A stretch of DNA of 43,037 bases. Source: Thermoplasmata archaeon (GTDB taxonomy: Archaea; Thermoplasmatota; Thermoplasmata; Lutacidiplasmatales; UBA184). Every line of letters starts with the position of its first letter. Within the stretch, counting starts at the first letter, position 1. The translations under genes and the position numbers were made by a program. The stretch lies in the NCBI GenBank assembly GCA_030037855.1, contig JASHPY010000082.1:1-43037 (forward strand), read 5' to 3'. Of the stretch, positions 8,594 through 16,843 are shown one piece after another. The notes below the pieces were generated by a model. The model was not told where the DNA came from and ran no database searches. It was given only the letters and a program-made list of their open reading frames with translations.

Positions 8594-9409
8594 CTAGGCC
8601 GGCCGACGAGCGAGGACGGAGTACATCAGCGGAAACGAACCTTCCCGTCGCGGGAGTCGCCAACGTCCCTCGCGATCCGCCCCCATGCTCGCGTACCGGC
8701 GCCAGTGACTGAACGGATACTCGGTGAACTCTTCCACCTCGAGACCCGCGCCGCGCAGGGCCCGGAGGGCTTCGGAGACCGGGTGGATCCACTCGTACCG
8801 GGTCGCGTTCCGCAGGCGGGCTCCGGTGGTCGCATAGGTCTCCGACATCGAGTAGCGGATCGATCGGCGTCGAAAGTACCCCGTCCGGACCCGGAACCCT
8901 CCCTCCACCGGCTCCAGCACCTCGGCATAAGGGTGGTCCTCGGCGAAGAACAGTCGGCCCCCCGGTCGGAGCAACCCCGCGATCCCCTTCGCCCACCGAG
9001 ACAGATCCGGGAGCCAGCAGAGCGCGCCCTTTCCCGTGTAGACGATGTCGAACAGTTCGGGCAACCGCCGAGGAGCCGAGTAGACGTCGGACCGCACGAA
9101 CCGCGCCGGAAGTCGGGCGGCGCGGGCGAGCCGGCGCGCCGCGGTGAGCGCGGGCGCCGAGTAGTCGACCCCGGTGACACGCGCGCCGAGACGGGCCCAG
9201 GAGAGCGTGTCGAGTCCGATGTGGCACTGGAGGTGGAGGAGCGAACGGTCCCGGACCGGACCCACCGCGTCGACCTCGAGCGGCAAGAGCGTCGAAACGC
9301 CCCGGAGGAAGCCGGGGACGTCGTAGAACGACGAGGCGACGTGCAGTGGGGCCGCCTCGTCCCACATCCTCCGATTGACCGCCATGCGACGGTCGTTGAG
9401 GTCTCGCAC
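8594..9409 (-). CDS. Class I SAM-dependent methyltransferase
   Basis: Up to 271 residues; ATG 9385 (MAVNRRMWDE) is an equally good start. It contains the Rossmann-fold methyltransferase signature: SLLHLQCHIGLDTLSWARLGARVTGVDYS (motif I, with C in place of the second Gly), SDVYSAP, IVYTGKGALCWLPDL (motif IV) and LLRPGGRLFFAEDHP (motif VI). The acceptor is unknown; such stand-alone proteins usually modify small molecules. It is divergent from the GNAT gene at 9532. Confidence 0.85.
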   Translation of the reverse strand: MRDLNDRRMAVNRRMWDEAAPLHVASSFYDVPGFLRGVSTLLPLEVDAVGPVRDRSLLHLQCHIGLDTLSWARLGARVTGVDYSAPALTAARRLARAARLPARFVRSDVYSAPRRLPELFDIVYTGKGALCWLPDLSRWAKGIAGLLRPGGRLFFAEDHPYAEVLEPVEGGFRVRTGYFRRRSIRYSMSETYATTGARLRNATRYEWIHPVSEALRALRGAGLEVEEFTEYPFSHWRRYASMGADREGRWRLPRREGSFPLMYSVLARRPA

Positions 9410-9531
9410 TCACTTCGGACCGCTCTCCGGTACATCAGCTCATGCGCGCGTACGGCCGGCCGGTCGCGGGCCCACCGCGACAAGCGACCTTGATGCGACC
9501 CCGTCGCGTTCGGGGAGCGAGCGGCGCGCGG

Positions 9532-10059
9532 ATGGGGGCTCCCGAGTCGGTCGAGCTGATCGACCTGGAAGGATCGGACCGAGAGCGAGCGGTGCCGGTC
9601 GTGATCGACTCGTTCGTCGGGATCTATCGCTGGCACGCGAAGCGGACCCTCCGTCAGGTCTCCCACGTCCGGGCCGCGGTCGTCGGGTCCGAGCTCGCGG
9701 CCGTGGCGATGCTCGAGCGGTTGGACGCCGCCCTCGGCTACGTCTACTACATCGCGGTCCGTCGGCCGTTTCGACGTCGCGGCCTCGCGGCACGGCTCCT
9801 CGACGACGCGCTCGATCGGTTCCGCCGGGGCGGCGTCCGGGTCGTGTGGGCGGCGGCGGAAGCGGACAATACCGGCTCGATTGCGTTGTTCCGGTCGCGC
9901 GGGTTTCGGACGGTGTCGAAGCAGGAACCCGGGTATCTCGAGGGAGGCCTCGGTGCTCGGGGGTACCGGAGCAAGATGTGGATCGTCTCGGGAGAGGTGC
10001 TGCTTGGGCTCCGGCTCGCTCCCGAACCGTCGCCGGATCCGGGGCTGCCGGACGACTGA
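9532..10059 (+). CDS. GNAT-family N-acetyltransferase
   Basis: About 175 residues from ATG 9532; the track ORF adds 30 Arg/Pro-rich residues upstream that look non-coding. The motif A region YIAVRRPFRRRGLAARLLDDAL has the R-R-G-L-A acetyl-CoA loop, followed by AAEADNTGSIALFRSRGFR (motif B). A C-terminal segment with YRSKMWIVSGE completes the domain. The substrate is unknown; the RimI-like spacing would fit a protein N-terminus or a small amine. It is divergent from the methyltransferase gene. Confidence 0.82.
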   Translation: MGAPESVELIDLEGSDRERAVPVVIDSFVGIYRWHAKRTLRQVSHVRAAVVGSELAAVAMLERLDAALGYVYYIAVRRPFRRRGLAARLLDDALDRFRRGGVRVVWAAAEADNTGSIALFRSRGFRTVSKQEPGYLEGGLGARGYRSKMWIVSGEVLLGLRLAPEPSPDPGLPDD

Positions 10060-10124
10060 CCCGAACCTCGACAGGGCTATCCCGAGCGTCGGTTCTCCCG
10101 CCCCCGCGGCCCCGAGAGGAAGCG

Positions 10125-12134
10125 ATGACCACCCCCTGGCCCCCTGAGCTCGGCTCGATGTCGTTCGGTCTCGATGCCGCCGAGATGCGACGGCGCGGCG
10201 AGGAGGAGCTCGGTTCGGCCCGTCGGGATCTCGCGGCCCTAGAGCGTCGGGCCGACGAACCCACGCTCGAGGCGTTCCTCGCCCCGCTCGACCGCGTGCT
10301 CCTGCGGGCGGTGAACGTGAGCCTCCAGGGTTCGCTGATGTTCCAGGTCCACCCGGATCCGGCGACCCGGACCGCGGGCCGGGAACTCACCGAGGCGGCC
10401 GAGCGCTTCTTCGCAGAGTTTCGTCAGAACGCGAAGCTGTACGCCGGGCTCGGCCGCCTCGCGCTCGCGTCCGAGGACGCACCGACGCGGTTTGCGATCT
10501 CCAAGATGGTCCGCGAGATGCGGCGCGAGGGGGCGGAGGCCGCGCCCGAGGTCCGCGCCCGGCTCCTCGAGCTGAACGCCGAGATCGATCGCACCGGGAA
10601 CCAGTTCATGGAGAATCTCGCCCGGATGGACCGCAGCATCGCGGTCCGCGGGCCCGACGCGCTCGCCGGATTGCCGCCGGACTTTCGCGCCGCCCATCCG
10701 GTCGGCGCGGACGGCAGGATCCGGCTCACGACGAAGTATACGGATTTCATGCCCGTGATGGCGTACTGCGACGACGCAGCAGTCCGGCGGGACCTGCTGC
10801 ATGAGTTCATGAATCGAGCGTACCCCGACAACGACCGCGTCCTCGCGACCCTCCTGGATCGCCGGGGCGAGCTCGCTCGGCTGCTCGGCTATCCGGACCC
10901 CGCGGCGTACGCGCTCGAGGACAAGATGGTCGCCTCCCCCGAGGCCGTGCGCGCGCTCCTCGATCGACTCGCCGACCGGCTCCGCGCGCCCGCGACCCGG
11001 GACATCGATCGGTACTTCGAGCGAAAACGGCGCGACGACCCCCGCGCCGCTCGGCTCGAACCGTGGGATGCGGACCTGATGGGCCGGGGCTACTACGACA
11101 GCAAGATCCGCAGCGAAGAGTTCGGGGTCGACGCGCGGGCGCTCCGCGCGTACCTGCCGTACGGGCGCGTCCGCGACGGGCTGCTCGACCTGTGTCGCGA
11201 TCTCTTCGGGATCACGTTCGCGCGCGCGGACGGGGCGGAGGTCTGGCACCCAACCGTGGAGGTTTACGACGTGACACGGAACGGAACTCCGCTCGGGAGG
11301 TGCTACTTCGACTTCGTACCGCGCGACGGGAAGTTCTCTCACGCCGCCTGCTTCGGCGTCCGCCAGGGGCTTGCCGGCGCCGGGCTCCCCCAGGCGGCGC
11401 TGATCTGCAACTTCCTCGACCCGAACGTGCGACGCGACGACGCGCGCGTGGAGTGGAGCCAGGTCGTGACGTTCTTCCATGAGTTCGGCCACCTCCTGCA
11501 CGCGATGCTCGCGGGCCAGCCGCGATGGCTGTTCAACCGAGCGTCGAACGTCGAGTGGGACTTCATCGAGGCGCCGTCCCAGCTCTTCGAGGAGTGGGCG
11601 CGGGACCCCGCGACGCTCGCGCGATTCGCGCGGAACCCCGATACCGGCGAGGGAATCCCGGAGGATATCCTCGCTCGACTGCGTCGGGCCGAGGCGTTCG
11701 GTCGCGCGTCCCGCCTCCTTCGGCAGGTGGCGCTCTCGGCGATCTCGCTCGAGTTTCACGAGCGACCCGCCGAGGGGATGGACCTCGTCGCTACCTGGCG
11801 TGCGGCCTGGTCGAAGTACTATCCCCGGGCGCTCCCCGACGATTATCACTTCGAGGCGTCGTTCGGCCACTTGACCGGATATTCGGCGTGCTACTACACC
11901 TACCTCTGGTCGATGGTGATCGCGCGGGATCTCCTGAGCGAGTTCGAGACCCGGGGCACGCTCACCGACCCCGCGACGGCCGCACGCTACGCCGAGGAGA
12001 TCCTCGCGCCGGGCGGCAGCCGCCCGGCCGCCGAGCTGGTCCGGGCGTTCCTCGGCCGCGAGTTCACGTTCGATGCGTTCGACCGCTGGAGCGACGAGCC
12101 GACCGACGCGGGGCCCGGCCGCGGCTCGGTCTAG
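10125..12134 (+). CDS. M3-family oligoendopeptidase
   Basis: 669 residues from ATG 10125; the track ORF adds an unrelated upstream extension through the GNAT gene. The zinc site HEFGH is at about residues 452-456 within VVTFFHEFGHLLHAML, followed by SQLFEEW, where the third Glu ligand is expected. C-terminal HLTGYSACYYTYLWS matches the thimet-oligopeptidase/PepF family. The length and order fit M3 peptidases that cut short cytoplasmic peptides. There is no signal peptide. The last four bases (CTAG) are shared with the stop codon of the convergent gene. Confidence 0.95.
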   Translation: MTTPWPPELGSMSFGLDAAEMRRRGEEELGSARRDLAALERRADEPTLEAFLAPLDRVLLRAVNVSLQGSLMFQVHPDPATRTAGRELTEAAERFFAEFRQNAKLYAGLGRLALASEDAPTRFAISKMVREMRREGAEAAPEVRARLLELNAEIDRTGNQFMENLARMDRSIAVRGPDALAGLPPDFRAAHPVGADGRIRLTTKYTDFMPVMAYCDDAAVRRDLLHEFMNRAYPDNDRVLATLLDRRGELARLLGYPDPAAYALEDKMVASPEAVRALLDRLADRLRAPATRDIDRYFERKRRDDPRAARLEPWDADLMGRGYYDSKIRSEEFGVDARALRAYLPYGRVRDGLLDLCRDLFGITFARADGAEVWHPTVEVYDVTRNGTPLGRCYFDFVPRDGKFSHAACFGVRQGLAGAGLPQAALICNFLDPNVRRDDARVEWSQVVTFFHEFGHLLHAMLAGQPRWLFNRASNVEWDFIEAPSQLFEEWARDPATLARFARNPDTGEGIPEDILARLRRAEAFGRASRLLRQVALSAISLEFHERPAEGMDLVATWRAAWSKYYPRALPDDYHFEASFGHLTGYSACYYTYLWSMVIARDLLSEFETRGTLTDPATAARYAEEILAPGGSRPAAELVRAFLGREFTFDAFDRWSDEPTDAGPGRGSV

Positions 12135-12409
12135 TCCCAGTCGTCGGACCAGTGTCGGGCGACGCCGAGACCGAACGACACCCAGAGCGAGGCCAGGACC
12201 CCGAAGAGGATCACGAGCGACACGACGACGACCGCGATGTTCTGAAAGAGACTGTAGCCCGACGCCCAGAACGCGACCCAGAGGAGAGCGAAGACGATCC
12301 ATCCGGTGACCCCGGCGATCGACGCGACGAGTCGGCGGCGGAGCCGTCCGAGGACCGAATGTCGAAGGGAGTGCGCCACGTTCGGCCCGAGGTGATCGTT
12401 CGCGCTCAT
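12131..12409 (-). CDS. Two-TM membrane protein, hypothetical
   Basis: 92 residues from ATG 12409; the track version extends through the SRPBCC promoter region and is rejected. It has a basic N-terminus (LRHSVLGRLRRRL) followed by two hydrophobic helices and a short C-terminus ending in WSDDWD, the layout of a 2TM-domain protein. The function is unknown. Its stop codon is formed by the same CTAG palindrome that ends the M3 peptidase. Confidence 0.65.
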   Translation of the reverse strand: MSANDHLGPNVAHSLRHSVLGRLRRRLVASIAGVTGWIVFALLWVAFWASGYSLFQNIAVVVVSLVILFGVLASLWVSFGLGVARHWSDDWD

Positions 12410-12560
12410 CGGGGGTCGACCCGGCTCTCGGGATAAGAACCCAGCGCACCGGCCGTGCGCGAGCCCCCTCGGACCCCCGGGCGCTGCGCGCGAGATTCCG
12501 CCCGGTGGAACGGGCGAAACCGATTTGTGTCGTGCTCGGGTCGGGCGGTCCGGGGAGCCG

Positions 12561-13043
12561 ATGGCAAGCGCCGGCGTCGATTGGTCGAAGCGCGAACTCC
12601 ACGTGTGGGCCGAGCTCCGCGCGCCGCTCCGGTTCGTCTTCGACTGGTGCACCGACTTTGACCCGAGCGATCCGCGCCGGGAGCACGAGGACTACGACCG
12701 ACGGATCCTCGAACGCACCCCACGTCGCGTCGTCTTCGAGGACCTCGCGGACACCCCGGGCGGCTGGCAGTGGTCCCGCCACGTCGTGACCCTCCATCCC
12801 CCCGACCGCTGGCACTCGGAGAGCGTCGGGACCCACCGGCATGCGTCGCTGGACTACGTCCTCACGCCGTTGTCCGCGGACCGGACACGGCTCGACCTGC
12901 GTTGGCACCGTCGGCCCACGGCGCTCGCGGGGGCGCAGCGGTCGCCCGCGGCGATCGAGCGGGAAAGCACGGCCGCCTGGCGGACCCTCGCCCGCTCGCT
13001 CGAACAAGACTATCGGCGGAGCCGAACGAAGCCTCGCCGCTAG
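12561..13043 (+). CDS. SRPBCC-family (START-like) protein
   Basis: 160 residues from ATG 12561. The pattern of an N-terminal strand (LHVWAELRAPLRFVFDWCTDF), an EDYDRRILERTPRRVVFED hairpin, a WHSESVGTHRHASLDYVLTPL strand pair and a long C-terminal helix is that of the SRPBCC/polyketide-cyclase helix-grip fold. Members bind hydrophobic ligands; the ligand here is unknown. It lies 28 bases before the GltD-like gene and may share its transcript. Confidence 0.75.
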   Translation: MASAGVDWSKRELHVWAELRAPLRFVFDWCTDFDPSDPRREHEDYDRRILERTPRRVVFEDLADTPGGWQWSRHVVTLHPPDRWHSESVGTHRHASLDYVLTPLSADRTRLDLRWHRRPTALAGAQRSPAAIERESTAAWRTLARSLEQDYRRSRTKPRR

Positions 13044-13071
13044 GCCGTGGGAGTCGACGGGCGGGCGAGCC

Positions 13072-14505
13072 GTGCCGACCGACCCCGCGTCCCGCTACGA
13101 ACGAACCGAGATCCCCTCGGAGACCCGCGAGGAGCGGATCACGACCTTCGGGGAGCTCCTCCACTCTTACACGACCGACGAGGCGATGCTCGAGGGCCAG
13201 CGCTGCCTCCAGTGCGCGATGCCGTACTGCGTCCAAGGCTGCCCGATCACCCAGGACTGCCGGGAGTACAATCTCCTCGTGGGCCTCGGCCGGTTCGACG
13301 AGGCGGCGAAGGTCGTGCTACGAGAGAACCCGCTCGCGATGGCGCTCTGCAAGACCTGCTACCACTACTGCGAGCAGGCCTGCATCATGGAGGAGCGGGG
13401 GGTGCCGATCGCGATCCGGCACCTGAAGCGCGCCGCGATGGAGTTCGGACAGTCGAACCGGCTCTACGTGCCGAGCCAGCCGCTCCACCAGCGGGTCGCG
13501 GTCGTCGGGGCGGGACCGGCGGGCCTCATGGCGGCGTGGGAGCTGTGCCTGCGCGGCTACGCGGTCACGATCTACGAGGAAGAGGCGTACATCGGGGGCC
13601 AGGCGGCGACGATCCCGAAGTACCACATGGACGGCAACGAGCTCGAGATCGACGTCGCTCGCTTTCGGAACTTCGACTGCACGTTCGTGATGGAGCGCCG
13701 GCTAGGCCGGGACTTCACGCTCCGGGGCCTTCTCGACTCCGGATACCGAGCGGTCTACCTCGCGCTCGGGAACTCGACCTACCGCGGCCTCGGCGTCCCG
13801 GGCGAGGGGCTCGCCGGCGTCGTACCGGCGCTCGAGATGCTGCGGGACGTCAACGAAGGTCCCCCGGTCGCGCTCGGAAAGCAGATCGTGGTGATCGGCG
13901 GCGGGGACGTCGCGATGGACGCGATCCGTTCGGCGCGCCGGCTCGCCCCGGGCGCGAGCGTCACGGTCGTGTACTACCGGACGCGAGAGAAGATGGCGGC
14001 GTCCGACGAGGAACTCAGCGGCGCGATCGAGGAAGGCGTCCGGTTCCGATTCGAGCTCGCGACGCTCCGGGTCGTGGGCACGTCGCGCGTCGAGGGCCTC
14101 GCGGTGCGACGGGTCACGAGCGGCCCTCCCAGCCCCTCGGGCCGACCGACGCTGGTCGCGGTGCCCGGCAGCGACGAGACGATCCCGTGCGACACGGTGA
14201 TCCTGGGCATCGGCGAGCGCGCGGACCTCACCGGGCTTCCGCCCGAGCTCGACCTCTTCACCGGCGGGCGGGGCTGGCCTCAAGGTAAGCATCCGGACAC
14301 GATGACCGGCATCGACGGGGTCTTCGCGTCGGGCGGGAAGTCGGTCGTCCACGCGATGGCCGCGGGAACGCGCTCGGCCGAGGGGATCGACGCGTACCTC
14401 CGGCGGAAGGACGGACTTCCCCCGATTCCGCGGCCGGACCCGTTCGGCGAGGGGATTCCCCCGACGCTGCCGTCCGGCTACGGAGGAGCGACCTGGGAGC
14501 CGTAG
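13072..14505 (+). CDS. Glutamate synthase small-subunit-like NAD(P)H oxidoreductase
   Basis: 477 residues from GTG 13072. The N-terminus carries cysteine clusters (CLQCAMPYC-x3-C and CKTCYHYCEQAC) for iron-sulfur centres. It is followed by an FAD-binding VVGAGPAGLMAA near residue 145 and an NAD(P)-binding VIGGGDVAMDA near residue 274, ending with an FAD-contacting GVFASGGK motif. This is the GltD/NfnB/DPD-N module. No glutamate synthase large subunit or ferredoxin partner is adjacent, so the electron partner is unknown; GltD, NfnB-like or sulfide-dehydrogenase-like roles are all open. Confidence 0.88.
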   Translation: MPTDPASRYERTEIPSETREERITTFGELLHSYTTDEAMLEGQRCLQCAMPYCVQGCPITQDCREYNLLVGLGRFDEAAKVVLRENPLAMALCKTCYHYCEQACIMEERGVPIAIRHLKRAAMEFGQSNRLYVPSQPLHQRVAVVGAGPAGLMAAWELCLRGYAVTIYEEEAYIGGQAATIPKYHMDGNELEIDVARFRNFDCTFVMERRLGRDFTLRGLLDSGYRAVYLALGNSTYRGLGVPGEGLAGVVPALEMLRDVNEGPPVALGKQIVVIGGGDVAMDAIRSARRLAPGASVTVVYYRTREKMAASDEELSGAIEEGVRFRFELATLRVVGTSRVEGLAVRRVTSGPPSPSGRPTLVAVPGSDETIPCDTVILGIGERADLTGLPPELDLFTGGRGWPQGKHPDTMTGIDGVFASGGKSVVHAMAAGTRSAEGIDAYLRRKDGLPPIPRPDPFGEGIPPTLPSGYGGATWEP

Positions 14506-14530
14506 CTCCGGCCGCGGGGGCCGACCGGCC

Positions 14531-14818
14531 TCACGACTGGACGGTGATCTTCCCGGTCCGGCCCATCGAGATCTGGAGCTTCCCGCGGAAGTCCTTCACC
14601 CAGCCGTCCGTGATCCGGATCTTCTGGCCGACCGAGTAGCGCTTCGTGTCCTCGCCCCAGAGCGTCAGCGTGATCGTGCCGGTCTCGTCCTGAACGGTCG
14701 CGTCCGCCACCTGGGACGGCCCCCGGGAGGTCGTGACGTCCCGTACCGCGGAGATCGCGGAGATGGTGCCTTCGATCGTCGCGTTCTGGTTCGCTTGCAG
14801 GGAGGCGATGCCGGCCAT
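14531..14818 (-). CDS. OB-fold single-stranded nucleic-acid-binding protein (RPA/SOSS-B-like)
   Basis: A 95-residue single OB fold. The sequence has NATIEGTISAIS, then VADATVQDETGTITLTLWGEDTKR, GQKIRITDGWVKDFRGKLQIS and a C-terminal GRTGKI strand, the typical layout of short archaeal RPA-like and SOSS-B-like proteins. It should bind ssDNA in replication or repair. GTTTAAC lies 26-32 bases before the ATG, consistent with a leaderless mRNA. Confidence 0.88.
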   Translation of the reverse strand: MAGIASLQANQNATIEGTISAISAVRDVTTSRGPSQVADATVQDETGTITLTLWGEDTKRYSVGQKIRITDGWVKDFRGKLQISMGRTGKITVQS

Positions 14819-14843
14819 AACGCGCGCGGTCAGACGGATGGGG

Positions 14844-14850
14844 GTTAAAC
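14844..14850 (-). promoter_or_regulatory. TATA-like box for the OB-fold gene
   Basis: GTTTAAC on the minus strand, 26-32 bases before ATG 14818. It is a strong AT patch in GC-rich surroundings. Confidence 0.6.
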
Positions 14851-14882
14851 GGTCTCCGATACGCGAACGGCAGTAGCCGGGC

Positions 14883-15593
14883 TCACTTGGCCGCCGATTC
14901 TGAGTCGCAGCGCCAGTCGTCGTCCTGTTCGAGGTCGAGCAGGTGGCCCATCTTCGCTTGCTTCGTGAGCATGTAGGCCCGGTCGTGGTCGTTCGGGGGC
15001 ACGACGATCGGGATCCGTCCGACGATCCGGGTCCCGTGCGCCTCGAGGTCCCGCATCTTGCTCGGATTGTTCGTCATGATGCGGATCGACCGCACGCGGA
15101 GAGTACCCAGCATGTGCGCGGCGATCGCGTAGTCCCGCTCGTCCGCTCGGAATCCGAGCGCCTCGTTCGCCTGCACGGTGTCGTAGCCCGAGTCCTGGAG
15201 CTGGTAGGCCCGGATCTTGTTCACGAACCCGATCCCCCGGCCTTCCTGGCGCAGGTAGAGCACGATGCCGGACTCCATCTTTCCGATCCGCTCGAGCGAC
15301 TCGAGCAATTGGTCGCGGCAGTCGCATCGCAGCGAGCCGATCGCGTCCCCGGTGAGGCACTCCGAATGCAGCCGGACCGGGACCTCCTCCTGGTCGACGA
15401 CGTCCCCGTGGATGAACGCGGCGTGCTCCTTTCCATCCGCGGGGGAGCGGAACGCCGCGACCTGATAGTCGCCGAAGCGGGTGGGGAGGTTCGCGATCGC
15501 GAGCACTCGGACGCAGATCTCGGGCGCGCCCGGACACTCGTGCGACCGGCTCGCGTCCAGGAGCTCCTGGACGACCGAGGGAGCGATTCCCAT
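14883..15593 (-). CDS. ribA: GTP cyclohydrolase II
   Basis: 236 residues. It carries the RibA zinc site (ECLTGDAIGSLRCDC), the GTP-contacting LYLRQEGRGIGFVNKIRAYQLQD loop and the MLGTLRVRSIRIMTNNPSK segment. It converts GTP to 2,5-diamino-6-ribosylamino-pyrimidinone phosphate, the first step of riboflavin synthesis. It is the stand-alone form, not fused to a DHBP synthase. The N-terminal 30 residues before the domain are longer than in E. coli RibA. ACTTTAATC lies 23-31 bases upstream. Archaea often use GTP cyclohydrolase III instead, so a bacterial-type RibA is worth noting. Confidence 0.95.
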   Translation of the reverse strand: MGIAPSVVQELLDASRSHECPGAPEICVRVLAIANLPTRFGDYQVAAFRSPADGKEHAAFIHGDVVDQEEVPVRLHSECLTGDAIGSLRCDCRDQLLESLERIGKMESGIVLYLRQEGRGIGFVNKIRAYQLQDSGYDTVQANEALGFRADERDYAIAAHMLGTLRVRSIRIMTNNPSKMRDLEAHGTRIVGRIPIVVPPNDHDRAYMLTKQAKMGHLLDLEQDDDWRCDSESAAK

Positions 15594-15615
15594 CGGCCGG
15601 GGGAGCCGGCCGACC

Positions 15616-15624
15616 GATTAAAGT
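15616..15624 (-). promoter_or_regulatory. TATA-like box for ribA
   Basis: ACTTTAATC on the minus strand, 23-31 bases before ATG 15593, suggesting leaderless transcription of ribA. No FMN riboswitch-like leader can fit in this space. Confidence 0.6.
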
Positions 15625-15706
15625 CACCGCTTACCCCGGAGCCATCGGGCGGAGGCCGGCGAACCGTTTAGCTCACGCGCGCCCTATCCCGACGGCGACG
15701 GTCCCC

Positions 15707-15844
15707 ATGGCCGAGGGGAGTGACGAGGCCCGATGCCCGAAGTGCGAACGGCTCGTGCCCGTACCGCCCGACTGGCGACTCGCGATCTGCCCCTCGTGTG
15801 GCGAGGTCATCACCCGGATGGCGTCGGACTCGAGCTACGACTGA
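15707..15844 (+). CDS. 45-aa zinc-ribbon protein
   Basis: Too short for the ORF track. The ATG at 15707 opens a 45-codon frame with two knuckles, CPKC and CPSC, 15 residues apart: a complete minimal zinc ribbon with an acidic N-terminus. TTTAG at 15668-15672 lies about 35 bases upstream. The function is unknown; tiny zinc ribbons in archaea may bind nucleic acid or partner proteins. It is divergent from ribA. Confidence 0.65.
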   Translation: MAEGSDEARCPKCERLVPVPPDWRLAICPSCGEVITRMASDSSYD

Positions 15845-15966
15845 GCGGCCCGCTCCCGGCCGACGCCTCCGAAACCCGACGCGGCCGAACCCCAACTTCA
15901 TACCCCGGTTCGCGGTACCCCGGCCGATCGCCCGCCGCTCGGGGGAGGCGGGCGTCCCCGGGTAGG

Positions 15967-16197
15967 GTGCTAGAGTCCGTGCCGTTCGTTGAGTACGACG
16001 AGGTGGAGGCGGTCTGCTCGGACTGCGGACGGATCTTCCGGTCCGAGGACGCGCTCGCCGCGCATCGGGAGGACAGTCATTCCGGCCGCGTCGACGCGGC
16101 GGAGGACGATCCGCTCGTCTGCCCGGAGTGCGGCCGCCGGTGGACGTCGGCCCGAGCGGTCGCGAGCCACCGGCGCAACGAACACCCCGGCGCCTAA
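15967..16197 (+). CDS. Small protein with two C2H2 zinc fingers
   Basis: 76 residues from GTG 15967 (GTG 15979 is an alternative). It has two fingers, CSDCGRIFRSEDALAAHREDSH and CPECGRRWTSARAVASHRRNEH in pattern, each C-x2-C-x12-H-x4-H and joined by an acidic linker. Archaeal C2H2 proteins of this size are common and probably bind DNA or RNA. The GGGGGAGG about 20 bases upstream is a weak ribosome-binding-site candidate. The track ORF begins far upstream across the 45-aa gene and is rejected. Confidence 0.75.
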   Translation: MLESVPFVEYDEVEAVCSDCGRIFRSEDALAAHREDSHSGRVDAAEDDPLVCPECGRRWTSARAVASHRRNEHPGA

Positions 16198-16275
16198 GCG
16201 CGCGGGGTTGCCTCGGAGCGACCGATAGTTTTTCCCTCCTCGGCACCTCCCGCCGGCCGGAGGACTGCGGGACCG

Positions 16276-16821
16276 ATGGTACAGATCGACTGGCCGAGCC
16301 TCGCCATCGTCACCGCGTTCAGCACGTGGGTGCTCGCGGTGGGGACGCTCATCATCCTGTTCTGGCAGACGCGCCAGACGCAGGTGCTGAACTCGGCGAA
16401 CGCGGTGATGAACCTGCGGGACAAGTTCGACTCGACTCGGATGCGGAGCGTCCGTCGCCACCTGAGCGAGCGGTTGATCAAGCAGGCTCACGAGGACATC
16501 GCGAGCATCGAGGTCGTGACATTCTTCGAACTGGTCGGGACGCTCACGCACCGCCACGTGCTGGACGAGGACCTCGTGTGGGAGGCGTTCGGTTCGTGGG
16601 TGACGGCGTACTGGTGGGCCCTGCGCCACCCGGTCGACTGGGTCGAACGCCTGCGCCACGACCTCGACGACCCGCTCATCTTCCACGAGTACGAGTGGCT
16701 CTCGAACCGGGTCCATCAGCTCGACCGGCGGGCGCTCGCGAAGGAACACCACGCCGAGGGGAGCGCGGAGGAGGAGTCCCGACGCATCCTCTCTCGAGAG
16801 GCGCTCCTCGAGTCCGTCTAG
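16276..16821 (+). CDS. DUF4760-like membrane-anchored protein
   Basis: 181 residues with one N-terminal transmembrane helix (about 10-32) followed by a cytoplasmic helical domain (VVTFFELVGTLTHRHVLDEDLV, WWALRHP, DPLIFHEYEWLSNR). The same pattern without the membrane anchor is present in the protein at 2775-3197. Membrane-anchored DUF4760 proteins have no established function. It ends 22 bases before the DUF429 gene. Confidence 0.65.
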   Translation: MVQIDWPSLAIVTAFSTWVLAVGTLIILFWQTRQTQVLNSANAVMNLRDKFDSTRMRSVRRHLSERLIKQAHEDIASIEVVTFFELVGTLTHRHVLDEDLVWEAFGSWVTAYWWALRHPVDWVERLRHDLDDPLIFHEYEWLSNRVHQLDRRALAKEHHAEGSAEEESRRILSREALLESV

Positions 16822-16843
16822 TACCCCCGGCGAGAGGTCCAGG

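Noticed and set aside
8461-8712. TATA-like gattaatat followed by a 69-aa plus-strand ORF at 8503
   Set aside because: The ORF is Arg/Pro-rich and antisense to the end of the methyltransferase gene; the AT patch more likely serves the minus-strand membrane gene.
10239-13007. 922-aa minus-strand ORF
   Set aside because: It is antisense to the M3 peptidase and SRPBCC genes, is Arg/Asp/Glu/Pro-rich without domain patterns, and is a GC-rich shadow frame.
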